Positions 7,991 through 14,993 of a stretch of 30,403 bases of DNA are shown here, one piece after another. The DNA lies in contig CAYZTQ010000013.1 in assembly GCA_964481445.1 (NCBI GenBank), forward strand, positions 1-30,403, given 5' to 3'. This DNA is from UBA1038 sp964481445. Its GTDB lineage: Bacteria; Bacillota; Clostridia; Christensenellales; Aristaeellaceae. A model generated the notes under the pieces. The model was not told the origin of the DNA. It did no database searches and saw only the letters and a program-made list of their open reading frames with translations. The position numbers and the translations under genes were made by a program. Within the stretch, counting starts at the first letter, position 1, and every line of letters begins with the position of its first letter.

Positions 7991-9325
7991 TCACCAGACC
8001 TCTCTCATGCGCTCCTGCGCGAGTTCAATCAGGGCTTCCTCCTCGTTTTCCACGCTGCCCGAAAGCACCATGTCCAGCAGGTAGTTCAGCGTTTCGCCGA
8101 TGGCGGGGCCCTTGGGGATGCCCGCCCACATCAGGCTGTCTCCATTCACCTTGAGGTCTGCGATATTTAGGCAGACGCCTTCTTTGATCATGTTTTCGGC
8201 CTGGGGGATCAGATCCAGCGCTTTGCGGGCGCGCCTTGCGATATCCGGCGCATGGGCCGCGATATCCGCGTACTGCAGGCGCAGAAGACGGGTCAGAAGA
8301 TCAAGCCCCAATTTGGAAAGCCAGCGCCTCAGGTTGTCCTGGCCGAACCGGTCGTCATGATAGAGCACCAGCTCATGCACATCCTGTATCAGGCGGTTTG
8401 GCTGGCGCAGGCCCGTGAGACACGCATCGGCGATTTCGGCGCTCAGCGCCGCGTGCCCGCGGAAATGCGTGGTGCCGTCCGGATCCACCGTCATGGCAGC
8501 GGGCTTGCCGCTGTCGTGCAGCAGGGCGGCCCACCTGAGCGAAAGCTCCGGCGGGGTATACTGAATCACCTGCAGGGTATGCTCCCACAAATCATACATA
8601 TGAAAGCGCGTTTTCTGCGGCGTGTGCAGCATGGGCGCCAATTGCGGCAGCGCGGCTGTCAGCAGGCCCGGGTACTTTCTCAGCGCTTCCGCGGCGCCTG
8701 CGCCCATCAGGGCCAGGTTGAGCTCTTTGGCAACCCTCTCCCGGCTGATTTTGGAAAGGCTGGGGGCCAGGCGCAGCGCGGCGGCGGCGGTCTTCTCTTC
8801 CAGCTCAAAGCCGAGCACGGATGAGAAACGCAGCGCGCGCAGGATGCGGAGGGCATCCTCCGAGAAGCGCTTCTCAGGGTCGCCAACGGCTTTCAGCTGC
8901 CTTGCGTGGCAGGCGAGAACGCCGCCAAAGGGATCGACCAGCCCGCGCAGAGGGCTGTAGGCCATGGCGTTGCAGGTAAAATCGCGCCGCTCCAGGTCTT
9001 CCCGGATGTTGCGGGAAAAACGCACGCTGTCCGGATGCCTTGAGTCGCTGTACGCTCCGTCGCTGCGGAAGGTGGTAATTTCAAGCGGCATGCCTTCCAA
9101 CAGCACGGTCAGCGTACCGTGCCTGAGGCCGGTTTCGATGATGCGTTCCCCGGCGAAAACGGTTTTCAGCTCGTCGGGCGTCGCCGCGCTGCACAAATCG
9201 TATTCCTGCGCCGCTTTTCCCAGCACATAGTCGCGCACGCAACCGCCGACAGCATAGGCTTCAAACCCTTTTTCCTCCAGTCGGGAAAGGGCTGACATTA
9301 CCTGGCTCGGCAGCGGGATGCGCAT
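7991..9325 (-). CDS. cca: CCA tRNA nucleotidyltransferase (class II)
   Basis: 444 aa. Adds or repairs the 3' CCA of tRNAs. The ATG at 9325 (MRIPLP) follows AGGAGG; a longer frame has no ribosome binding site. The head domain has GGCVRD (27-32), the nucleotidyltransferase acidic motif as EYD (41-43), the RHGT strand (69-72), the carboxylate-bearing strand LEITTFR and RRDFTCNA (113-120). The PolyA_pol RNA-binding and HD parts follow: LRILRALRFSS, then LRWAALLHDSGKP. The N-terminal acidic motif is normally DxD (DVD, DYD, DWD), so Glu41 in place of the first metal-binding Asp is odd. A poly(A)-polymerase-like relative cannot be excluded, but it is the only class II enzyme in the window. Divergent from the methyltransferase gene. 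Confidence 0.88.
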   Translation of the reverse strand: MRIPLPSQVMSALSRLEEKGFEAYAVGGCVRDYVLGKAAQEYDLCSAATPDELKTVFAGERIIETGLRHGTLTVLLEGMPLEITTFRSDGAYSDSRHPDSVRFSRNIREDLERRDFTCNAMAYSPLRGLVDPFGGVLACHARQLKAVGDPEKRFSEDALRILRALRFSSVLGFELEEKTAAAALRLAPSLSKISRERVAKELNLALMGAGAAEALRKYPGLLTAALPQLAPMLHTPQKTRFHMYDLWEHTLQVIQYTPPELSLRWAALLHDSGKPAAMTVDPDGTTHFRGHAALSAEIADACLTGLRQPNRLIQDVHELVLYHDDRFGQDNLRRWLSKLGLDLLTRLLRLQYADIAAHAPDIARRARKALDLIPQAENMIKEGVCLNIADLKVNGDSLMWAGIPKGPAIGETLNYLLDMVLSGSVENEEEALIELAQERMREVW

Positions 9326-9353
9326 ATGTCCTCCTGCTATGCTTGATAGGAGA

Positions 9354-9383
9354 ATCATATCGGCAAGCCGCTTGCCTTGTCAA
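9354..9383 (-). promoter_or_regulatory. cca promoter
   Basis: Minus strand TTGACA (9378-9383, perfect), 18-nt spacer, TATGAT (9354-9359). The spacer contains the perfect palindrome GGCAAG-CCG-CTTGCC (9362-9376), an operator candidate. Confidence 0.75.
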
Positions 9384-9405
9384 GCAATACAAAGCGTGCT
9401 ACACT
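9377..9405 (+). promoter_or_regulatory. methyltransferase gene promoter
   Basis: Plus strand TTGTCA (9377-9382), 17-nt spacer, TACACT (9400-9405). The -35 box occupies the same base pairs as the perfect -35 of the divergent cca promoter. Confidence 0.72.
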
Positions 9406-9445
9406 TTGAGTCTGAAAAGCTTGCGCATAAGGGGAGGAAAGGGTC

Positions 9446-10699
9446 ATGATGTGGCAGCGCGCCGACTGTGAAAAAGAGCGTGTGGACGCGCCCGGCCCGC
9501 GGGGCAGGCTGATCATGGGTGATGCCCTGTCGCTGGATCTGAGCGAGTACTACGAGAAGGTTCAGTGCATTTATCTTGACCCGCCCTATTATACCGGCGA
9601 CCGGTTTGTTTACCGCATGCGGATCGGAAAAGACGGCTGGCAGACAGGAAAGCGCTCCATTGAGCTGCCCGCGTATGATGATTTTTCCCAGTCCGGGCGC
9701 GAAAGCTATCTGACTTTCCTGCGGGGGATGATCCACCTCTCGCGCAAGCTGCTGACCCCCAGCGGTTCTTTCTTTCTGCATGTGGACTGGCGCGCGGCCG
9801 CCTATGCCCGCCTGCTTTGCGACGACATTTTCGGCGAAGAGCAGTTCCGCAATGAAATCATCTGGAGCTATCAGACCGGCGGCCGCTCCGTCCGCCACTT
9901 CAGCCGCAAGCACGACAATATTCTTTTTTACGCCAAGTCCAAAGAGCATTTCTTTGATATCACCAAAGTGCCTGTTTCCAAAAAGAATGAGCGCAGCAAC
10001 CATCTGAAGCGCCATGTGGACGCCAAAGGGCGCAGCTACCGTTCCATCACCACGGGCGGTAAAACCTACATCTATTATGATGACGAGCCCAGCTACCCGG
10101 ACGACGTGTGGACGGATCTGAGCCACATGCAGCAGAAGGACCCTCAGCGCACGGGCTATGCCACGCAAAAGCCGGTCTCTCTGCTTGACCGGATCATTCT
10201 AAGCACCACCCTTCCCGGCGACCTGGTGGCGGATTTGTGCTGTGGCTCCGGCACCACGCTGGTCTCCGCCGCGAAAAACGGACGCCGTTTTCTCGGCGTC
10301 GATATGGGGAAGAGCGCGTTTTCCGCCAGCCGCAAGCGCCTTGCGGAAAATGCTGTAACCTGCTTCGCCCCCTACAGCTCTCTGCCGCTGATGCTGGACG
10401 CGGCGGTGGATTCCGGCATCGGATACTATGATGTCAAACTGAACGCCTATACCCTGCCGGCTGACATGATGAGGCGTTTGGAGGCGGTCAGGGCGGAGGG
10501 GCTGGAGCTGGTGGACCAGTGGTATGCCGGCCTGATCACCGGGGGAGAATTTCTTGGCTACGCCTCCTCGGTGCGACAGAAGCAGACGCCGCAGCTGTCG
10601 ACCCGGCTGCAGATTCCGCTGCTGCGCGGAACGGTGGCCATCCTTGTGATCGACGTGCTCGGCAACCGCAGCCTGTGGACCGCCGCCCGCGGGATCTGA
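9446..10699 (+). CDS. orphan site-specific DNA methyltransferase (beta class)
   Basis: 417 aa. Catalytic motif IV is DPPY (45-48), followed by YTGDRFVY. The SAM-binding motif I, DLCCGSGTT (263-271), comes after it, so the order IV...I marks the beta class shared by Mod/N6A and N4C enzymes. Other family marks are SGSFFLHVDW, FRNEIIWSYQTGG, HDNILFYAKS and YATQKPVSLLDRII. The last ~100 residues (from about 310) go beyond the catalytic fold. They are beta-rich, end with AILVIDVLGN, and have no motif I recognise; they may aid target recognition. DPPY suits adenine-N6 or cytosine-N4, not cytosine-C5. No restriction, helicase or specificity gene is adjacent, so it looks like a regulatory or solitary enzyme. 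The ATG at 9446 follows GGAGG by 8 nt. Confidence 0.9.
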   Translation: MMWQRADCEKERVDAPGPRGRLIMGDALSLDLSEYYEKVQCIYLDPPYYTGDRFVYRMRIGKDGWQTGKRSIELPAYDDFSQSGRESYLTFLRGMIHLSRKLLTPSGSFFLHVDWRAAAYARLLCDDIFGEEQFRNEIIWSYQTGGRSVRHFSRKHDNILFYAKSKEHFFDITKVPVSKKNERSNHLKRHVDAKGRSYRSITTGGKTYIYYDDEPSYPDDVWTDLSHMQQKDPQRTGYATQKPVSLLDRIILSTTLPGDLVADLCCGSGTTLVSAAKNGRRFLGVDMGKSAFSASRKRLAENAVTCFAPYSSLPLMLDAAVDSGIGYYDVKLNAYTLPADMMRRLEAVRAEGLELVDQWYAGLITGGEFLGYASSVRQKQTPQLSTRLQIPLLRGTVAILVIDVLGNRSLWTAARGI

Positions 10700-10770
10700 G
10701 CGTCCAAGTGGGGATATGTCGGCTTCATGAAGGGCTTTTTACATAATTAGTGGTAATTGTTTCCAAATTA

Positions 10771-10779
10771 TGTTATTAT
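10771..10779 (+). promoter_or_regulatory. extended -10 promoter for mreB-like gene
   Basis: TGT followed by TATTAT (10774-10779) in an AT-rich stretch. No good -35 at the right distance; TTTACA (10738-10743) is too far. The predicted leader is about 120 nt. Confidence 0.4.
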
Positions 10780-10796
10780 ACGAAGCAGTACGATGA

Positions 10797-10905
10797 TTCA
10801 AAGGCTGTCAGAGAGGCTTTGAAAGGGTGACGCCATCGTTCCGCCTGCTGTCCCGGGGAAGTATCCGGGCCGGGGCGCCCAGAGAGGAAGGCGAAAAGTT
10901 CTTAC
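10797..10905 (+). other. structured 5' leader of the mreB-like gene
   Basis: Two hairpins are visible. One is TTCAAAG (10797-10803) / CTTTGAA (10817-10823), with CT/AG continuing the stem inside. The other is CCCGG (10852-10856) / CCGGG (10865-10869). A GAGAGGAAGG site follows, ending about 14 nt before the ATG, which is rather far. No known riboswitch class fits. Could be simple mRNA folding. Confidence 0.35.
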
Positions 10906-11931
10906 ATGGCAACAGTTGAAGATATCGGCATAGACCTCGGCTCTTCCAATGTGCTGATCTATTCCCGCAACAGGGGGATTGTGCTGAACGAGCCGGCCAT
11001 GCTGGCGGTCGACCATGAATCGCGCAATGTCATTGCCATCGGCCTTGAGGCATACAGGATGCTCGGGCGCGAGCCGGGCAACATCGAAGTGGTGCGCCCG
11101 CTTCAGAAGGGCACCATTCAGGGCTTTGATATGCTGTCGATCATGCTCAACCACTTTGTTGTGCGGGTCATCGGCAAGCATATTTTCGCGCGTCCGCGCG
11201 CCGTCATGTCCGTTTCGGCCTCGGCCAACGAGATTGAAAAGCGTCAGCTGATTATCGGCATGTTTGAGGCCGGCACCCGCCGCACCCAGCTGATCGACCG
11301 TCCGCTTGCCGCCGCGATCGGCGCGGGCATGGATATCGGCAAATATACCGGCCACATGGTGGCAGATATCGGCGCCGCCACGACGGATATTGCCGTATTG
11401 TCCTCGGGCGAGCTCAGCGCGCGAAACATCCTGCAAATCGGCGGCGACGCTTTCACGGATGCCATCATTCGGTATGTGCGCCTCAAGCACAACCTGCTGG
11501 TCGGCTTCCGCACGGCGGAGGATATCAAGTGCTCCATCGGCTCGGTCTGGGTGTCGGGGGACAGCAGGGTCACCCTGCCCATCGCGGGGCGCAACCTCGT
11601 CAGCGGCCTGCCCAAGCAGATTGAGGTCAGCCGCGAGGAGATCGCGGAGGCGATGGAAGAGCCCCTGCACCAGATGCTGGAGGGGCTGACCGGCGTGGTG
11701 GAACGCATTCCGCCGGAGCTGGCCAACGACGTTTATGAGAACGGCATCCTGCTGACCGGCGGCGGCGCGGCCATGAAGGGCCTGCAGGAAGTGATTGAGG
11801 AGAACATCAAGATCCCCTGCCATGTAGCGGACACTCCCCAGCAGTGCGTCGCGGTCGGCTGCGGCAAGGTGCTGGAGCATCCCGGCGAGTACGACCAGTA
11901 CATCGGCGAGCGCCGGAAGGGGAAAAGATAG
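10906..11931 (+). CDS. MreB/Mbl family bacterial actin
   Basis: 341 aa, usual MreB length. It is the cytoskeletal filament protein that positions cell-wall synthesis along the lateral membrane. Actin-type motifs: phosphate-1 DLGSSNVLIY (about 10-19, DLGTANTLVY in most MreBs), the GIVLNEPAMLAV strand, LGREPGNIEVVRPLQKGTIQGFD, phosphate-2 DIGAATTDIAVL and the adenosine motif GILLTGGGAAMKGL near 283-296. The phosphate loops differ slightly from housekeeping MreB, which fits an Mbl/MreBH-type paralogue. mreC, mreD and other shape genes are absent, and the gene has its own leader and terminator. Which of the MreB, Mbl or MreBH groups it belongs to cannot be settled here. Confidence 0.92.
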   Translation: MATVEDIGIDLGSSNVLIYSRNRGIVLNEPAMLAVDHESRNVIAIGLEAYRMLGREPGNIEVVRPLQKGTIQGFDMLSIMLNHFVVRVIGKHIFARPRAVMSVSASANEIEKRQLIIGMFEAGTRRTQLIDRPLAAAIGAGMDIGKYTGHMVADIGAATTDIAVLSSGELSARNILQIGGDAFTDAIIRYVRLKHNLLVGFRTAEDIKCSIGSVWVSGDSRVTLPIAGRNLVSGLPKQIEVSREEIAEAMEEPLHQMLEGLTGVVERIPPELANDVYENGILLTGGGAAMKGLQEVIEENIKIPCHVADTPQQCVAVGCGKVLEHPGEYDQYIGERRKGKR

Positions 11932-11946
11932 TTCATCTCATCAAAT

Positions 11947-11997
11947 GATACGAAAAAGGCTGCGCCGGCAATATCCGGACACAGCCTTTTTCGTATC
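11947..11997 (+). terminator. strong terminator after the mreB-like gene
   Basis: Perfect 16-bp inverted repeat GATACGAAAAAGGCTG (11947-11962) / CAGCCTTTTTCGTATC (11982-11997). The loop has an inner CCGG/CCGG stem. The A5/U5 run lies inside the stem, so it may work in both directions. Confidence 0.8.
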
Positions 11998-12073
11998 GTG
12001 GTTTCACGGGTCTTGCGCCTGTGTATGCTGTCAGCTGCGATAGCACGGCGCAACAACAAAAAACACAAAGCAA

Positions 12074-12105
12074 AACCCCCGTTCAGCCTGTCGCTTGCGG
12101 GGGTT
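12074..12105 (-). terminator. terminator after rpmB
   Basis: Stem AACCCCCG (12074-12081) / CGGGGGTT (12098-12105) with a 16-nt loop. On the minus strand it runs into TTGCTTTGTGTTTTTT. It lies 39 nt past the rpmB stop. Confidence 0.72.
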
Positions 12106-12144
12106 AGCTGTTTGTGACTGCCGCTGGGCGCGATACGAGGAGTA

Positions 12145-12363
12145 TCAGGCCTCGGTAGAAACCGAAATCTTGGGCAGGGCGCGAAGCACCTTACCGCTGC
12201 GCAGGCAGCTGGTGCAAACGTTCATGCGCTTGGGCGAAGCACCGACCATCACGCGCACGCTCTGCACGTTGGGGGCCCATTTCCTGTTGCTCTTGCGCTC
12301 GGAATGGCTCACCTTATGGCCGCTCATCGCGGTCTTTTCGCAAACTTCACAAAACTTTCCCAT
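12145..12363 (-). CDS. rpmB: 50S ribosomal protein L28, zinc-type
   Basis: 72 aa from the ATG at 12363 (MGKFCEVCEK), with GGGAGGT upstream. The family core SHSERKSNRKWAPNVQ and SVRVMVGASPKRMNVCTSCLRSGKV is plain. Two CxxC pairs, CEVC (5-8) and CTSC (about 52-55), make this the zinc-binding C+ form; many bacteria carry a C- paralogue for zinc starvation, not seen here. The tail is slightly longer than the common 62-64 aa. It is monocistronic between its own promoter (12431-12459) and terminator (12074-12105). Confidence 0.96.
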   Translation of the reverse strand: MGKFCEVCEKTAMSGHKVSHSERKSNRKWAPNVQSVRVMVGASPKRMNVCTSCLRSGKVLRALPKISVSTEA

Positions 12364-12430
12364 CGTTAACACCTCCCTGTCGGAGACTGGCGGACTGGCC
12401 AAACAGCGAATCCTTCTTGACAGCTTGAAT

Positions 12431-12459
12431 ATATTACCATGCCTGTTGATGAAATGCAA
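12431..12459 (-). promoter_or_regulatory. rpmB promoter
   Basis: Minus strand TTGCAT (12454-12459), 17-nt spacer, TAATAT (12431-12436). Transcription would start near 12424, leaving a leader of about 60 nt before the ATG at 12363. Confidence 0.65.
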
Positions 12460-12525
12460 GCGCGCAGGTAAAGATTTTTGCCCCTTCAGGCGGAAGGCGG
12501 AATGTGCTTTCTATTTCGATCTTAC

Positions 12526-13389
12526 TCAGCCGGCATAGACCCGTCCGGTCTGCCTCGGGGTGTAGCCGAACTCTCTTACAAAGGCGCGGTAAAAGGCGGA
12601 GTAATCGGAGTAGCCGGTCTGCTCGGCCGCCTTGGCGGGCAGCAGGCCCTGCGCCAGCAGCTGATGGGCCGCGTACATGCGGCGCTTGATGATGTATCGG
12701 TGCAGGCTGACCCCCATCTGCCTGTAGAAGGTTTTGGTCAGCGTGCTGCGGCTCACATAGTGCGCCTGCGCGAGGCCGTCAAGCGTCAGCTGCGGGTCAT
12801 CCAGATGCTCGTTGATGTACTGCGCCACCTGCAAGACTCGCTGGCTCTGCAGGGGAGATGCCTCTTTTGCGTCCTGCCTGCTGCGGCAAGCCTCGTTCAC
12901 CCGCAGCATCAGCAGCGTGCTCAGCGCGGCGCGCCCGAGTTCATCCCCAAAGCCCGGTTTCTGGTTCAGCTCGATCAGCTGCTTGATCATGTAGCCCGCT
13001 TCGCTGAGCGCCTGCGCGGGCAGGTGCAGTACCTGACCGTATTCGGCAGCCTTGAAGCAGGCGGCCAGGTCGGTTTGCCCGTCGCTCAGCGATTCGAGGT
13101 AACGGGCATTGATCCAGAAGAACATCCGCTTATAAGGCTGCGAGCTGTCGCGGATGATCGGCCAGTGCATCACGTTCGGCGGGATCAGCAGCATGTCCCC
13201 GGGGCTCAGCCTGTATTGCTGCATGTGGATATTGTAAATTACATCCCCTGCTCTGAAGAAATAGACCTCGTAAAAATCTGCGTGAAAGTGAACGGGCGTG
13301 CTGTCTTTATAGCATTCTTCAAAAGAGAAAGCCTCAATATCCTGTCGGTTCATCGTCCATCTGGTCAGATTGTCGCGGTATTTTCGCAT
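12526..13389 (-). CDS. AraC family transcription regulator
   Basis: 287 aa. The N-terminal half is a sugar-sensing cupin: PVHFHADFYEVYFFRAGDVIYNI (about 32-54), then LSPGDMLLIPPNVMHWP. The C-terminal ~100 residues hold the two helix-turn-helix units of AraC/XylS proteins: LTLDGLAQAHYVSRSTLTKTF and the signature AKAAEQTGYSDYSAFYRAFVREFGYTPRQ. It is divergent from the sugar transporter and GH31 genes across a 279-bp spacer, so it very likely controls them in response to the transported sugar. The transporter promoter has a good -10 but poor -35, as expected for an activator-dependent promoter. The start at 13389 has AAGGG upstream. Confidence 0.93.
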   Translation of the reverse strand: MRKYRDNLTRWTMNRQDIEAFSFEECYKDSTPVHFHADFYEVYFFRAGDVIYNIHMQQYRLSPGDMLLIPPNVMHWPIIRDSSQPYKRMFFWINARYLESLSDGQTDLAACFKAAEYGQVLHLPAQALSEAGYMIKQLIELNQKPGFGDELGRAALSTLLMLRVNEACRSRQDAKEASPLQSQRVLQVAQYINEHLDDPQLTLDGLAQAHYVSRSTLTKTFYRQMGVSLHRYIIKRRMYAAHQLLAQGLLPAKAAEQTGYSDYSAFYRAFVREFGYTPRQTGRVYAG

Positions 13390-13533
13390 GATGATTCATC
13401 CCTTGCCCGTCTGCGCGGCTTTTATTGATATGACGCATTTTTGCACAGGAGTGCCGTATCTGTCAATCGAAAGTCTACCCGATTTGCAAGAATGACTCCT
13501 GTTTCTACAATGGTCGGGAGGCGGGCAGACGGA

Positions 13534-13539
13534 TATAAT
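13534..13539 (+). promoter_or_regulatory. probable -10 of the sugar-transport operon
   Basis: Perfect TATAAT at 13534-13539 with no recognisable -35 at 16-18 nt. Upstream lie two direct copies of TTTGCA (13440-13445 and 13483-13488) and an 8-bp inverted pair ACAGGAGT (13445-13452) / ACTCCTGT (13495-13502), candidate AraC-type operators. Confidence 0.5.
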
Positions 13540-13613
13540 ACAATTATCGTGATGGAGAATAGGCTTGCTGGCAGGTCTGTTCATCCCAGTCTGATCTGAC
13601 CGGCTCGCGCCGT

Positions 13614-13630
13614 CCGCGGAGGTTCCGCGG
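13614..13630 (+). other. leader hairpin before the sugar-binding protein gene
   Basis: Perfect 7-bp stem CCGCGGA / TCCGCGG with a GGT loop in the ~120-nt leader, 38 nt before the start codon. No U-run follows, so it is not a terminator; it may stabilise the mRNA 5' end. Confidence 0.4.
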
Positions 13631-13668
13631 CGGGCCGGCCGTCAAAAAATAATACAGGAGAGTGTCCC

Positions 13669-14907
13669 ATGAAAAAACGTATCTTGTGCCTGATGATGAC
13701 CATGTTGATGCTTCTGTCGCTGGGGCAGGCCGTGGCGCAGGGGGAAGAAGTCACCCTGACCGTGCTCTGGTTCAACGACGCCAATGAGTCCGAAGTTTTT
13801 CAGGAGACTGTGGCCGATTATCTGGAAGCCAACCCCAACGTGAAGCTTGACGTTCAGGTCGTCGCTTTCGACGGCTATGAAAAGCAGCTCAAGCTGATGC
13901 TGGCGGGCGGCAACGCGCCTGATCTGGCCAGAATGACTACGGCGATGATGCCCGTGTTCAGCGATTCGCTGGAGCCGCTGGAAGGGCACGCGGACATGGC
14001 CGAAGTCGAAAAGGCTTTCGCGCCCGCCATGCTGGCCTTCGCGAAAAACAAGGAGGGCAAAGTCGTCGCCTATCCCACCGAAGCGACCGCCAACGGCATG
14101 CTCGTCAACAAGACCGCCTTTGAAAAGGCCGGCATCGACGTGGTGGAGCTGTCCAAGACCTGGACCTGGGCTGAGTGGGAAGAGGCTGCCAAAAAGGTCG
14201 TTGCGGCTTCCGATACCGTGAAGTACGGCCTGGCCGTTGACTTTACGCCCCACCGTTTCTCCACCATCATCTATCAGTTTGGCGGCAGAATGCTGACGGA
14301 AGATCTGTCCAAGACGAACTTCAGCAACGAAGGCACCATCAATGCGATCAAATGGTTCAAGCGCATGCATGACGAGGGACTGGTTCCGCCTTCTGTGTGG
14401 CTGAGCGCTGAGAAGCCCGCCGAGCTCTTCCAGGCCGGTATCGTGGCCGGGCACATCGGCGGCAGCTGGAATATCAACACCTATGTCGGCGTGAAGGATT
14501 TTGAGTGGACCGCGGTTCAGTGCCCCAAGGGCGAAATCCGCTCCTCCGTGCCGGGCGGCAAGTTTATCGCCGGTTTTAAGGATGCCAAGAACAAGGACGC
14601 CGCGATGGCGCTGGCGGCCTGGTTCTCCGACGCCGAGCACAATGCCAAGTACTGCCTCGGCACCAACAACCTGTCCTCCCGCGTGGATGTTTCCATCGAA
14701 TATCCCGCCAATACCGAAGCCTTCCAGGTCTTCTCCGAAGAACTGAAGGTGACCCCCACCTACACGGCGGAAGAATGGAATACGCCCATCGTCGGCAAGA
14801 TCGGCGGCGCCGTGAAGGAAAACATTGTCGAGGTACTGCTTGGCAATATGACGGCTGAAGACGCAGCTGCCGAAATCGACCGCCAGGCCGAGGAACTGAT
14901 GCAGTAA
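13669..14907 (+). CDS. sugar ABC transporter binding protein (family 1)
   Basis: 412 aa. Captures an oligosaccharide outside the membrane for the two permeases that follow. The signal peptide MKKRILCLMMTMLMLLSLGQAVAQ is followed by LTVLWFNDANESEVFQETVADYLEANPNVKLDV, the typical start of SBP_bac_1/MalE-like proteins. LMLAGGNAPDLARM and NGMLVNKTAFEKAGI are further family marks. The cleavage site is AVA/AQ type with no lipobox Cys, so the protein is not obviously lipid-anchored, which is unusual for a monoderm. The ATG at 13669 follows AGGAGAG. A hairpin between this gene and the permeases suggests higher expression of the binding protein. Confidence 0.93.
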   Translation: MKKRILCLMMTMLMLLSLGQAVAQGEEVTLTVLWFNDANESEVFQETVADYLEANPNVKLDVQVVAFDGYEKQLKLMLAGGNAPDLARMTTAMMPVFSDSLEPLEGHADMAEVEKAFAPAMLAFAKNKEGKVVAYPTEATANGMLVNKTAFEKAGIDVVELSKTWTWAEWEEAAKKVVAASDTVKYGLAVDFTPHRFSTIIYQFGGRMLTEDLSKTNFSNEGTINAIKWFKRMHDEGLVPPSVWLSAEKPAELFQAGIVAGHIGGSWNINTYVGVKDFEWTAVQCPKGEIRSSVPGGKFIAGFKDAKNKDAAMALAAWFSDAEHNAKYCLGTNNLSSRVDVSIEYPANTEAFQVFSEELKVTPTYTAEEWNTPIVGKIGGAVKENIVEVLLGNMTAEDAAAEIDRQAEELMQ

Positions 14908-14921
14908 AAAGTTAACCCGGC

Positions 14922-14984
14922 GGCGGGCTGTGTTGTTGCCGCAGGTGCAGGCACTTGCGCTGACAATCAGCCCGCCCCTTTTTT
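14922..14984 (+). terminator. partial terminator between binding protein and permease genes
   Basis: Outer stem GGCGGGCTG (14922-14930) / CAGCCCGCC (14968-14976). An inner stem GCAGGTG / CACTTGC branches from the loop, and T6 follows (14979-14984). The ribosome binding site GGAGG of the permease begins right at the end of the T-run. Expected to let only part of the transcripts continue. Confidence 0.7.
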
Positions 14985-14993
14985 GGAGGTTTC

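Noticed and set aside
9380..10168. 262-codon open frame opposite the methyltransferase gene
   Set aside because: Antisense to all catalytic motifs of the methyltransferase and without recognisable domains.
10700..10745. Terminator after the methyltransferase gene
   Set aside because: A T5 run at 10736-10740 follows only a 3-4 bp CTTC/GAAG stem; too weak to annotate.
10797..10880. Cyclic-di-GMP (GEMM) or c-di-AMP riboswitch before the mreB-like gene
   Set aside because: A GAAAGGGTGACGC stretch looks faintly like GEMM, but the GGCAAACC and GACGCAAAGC cores are absent; no ydaO core either.
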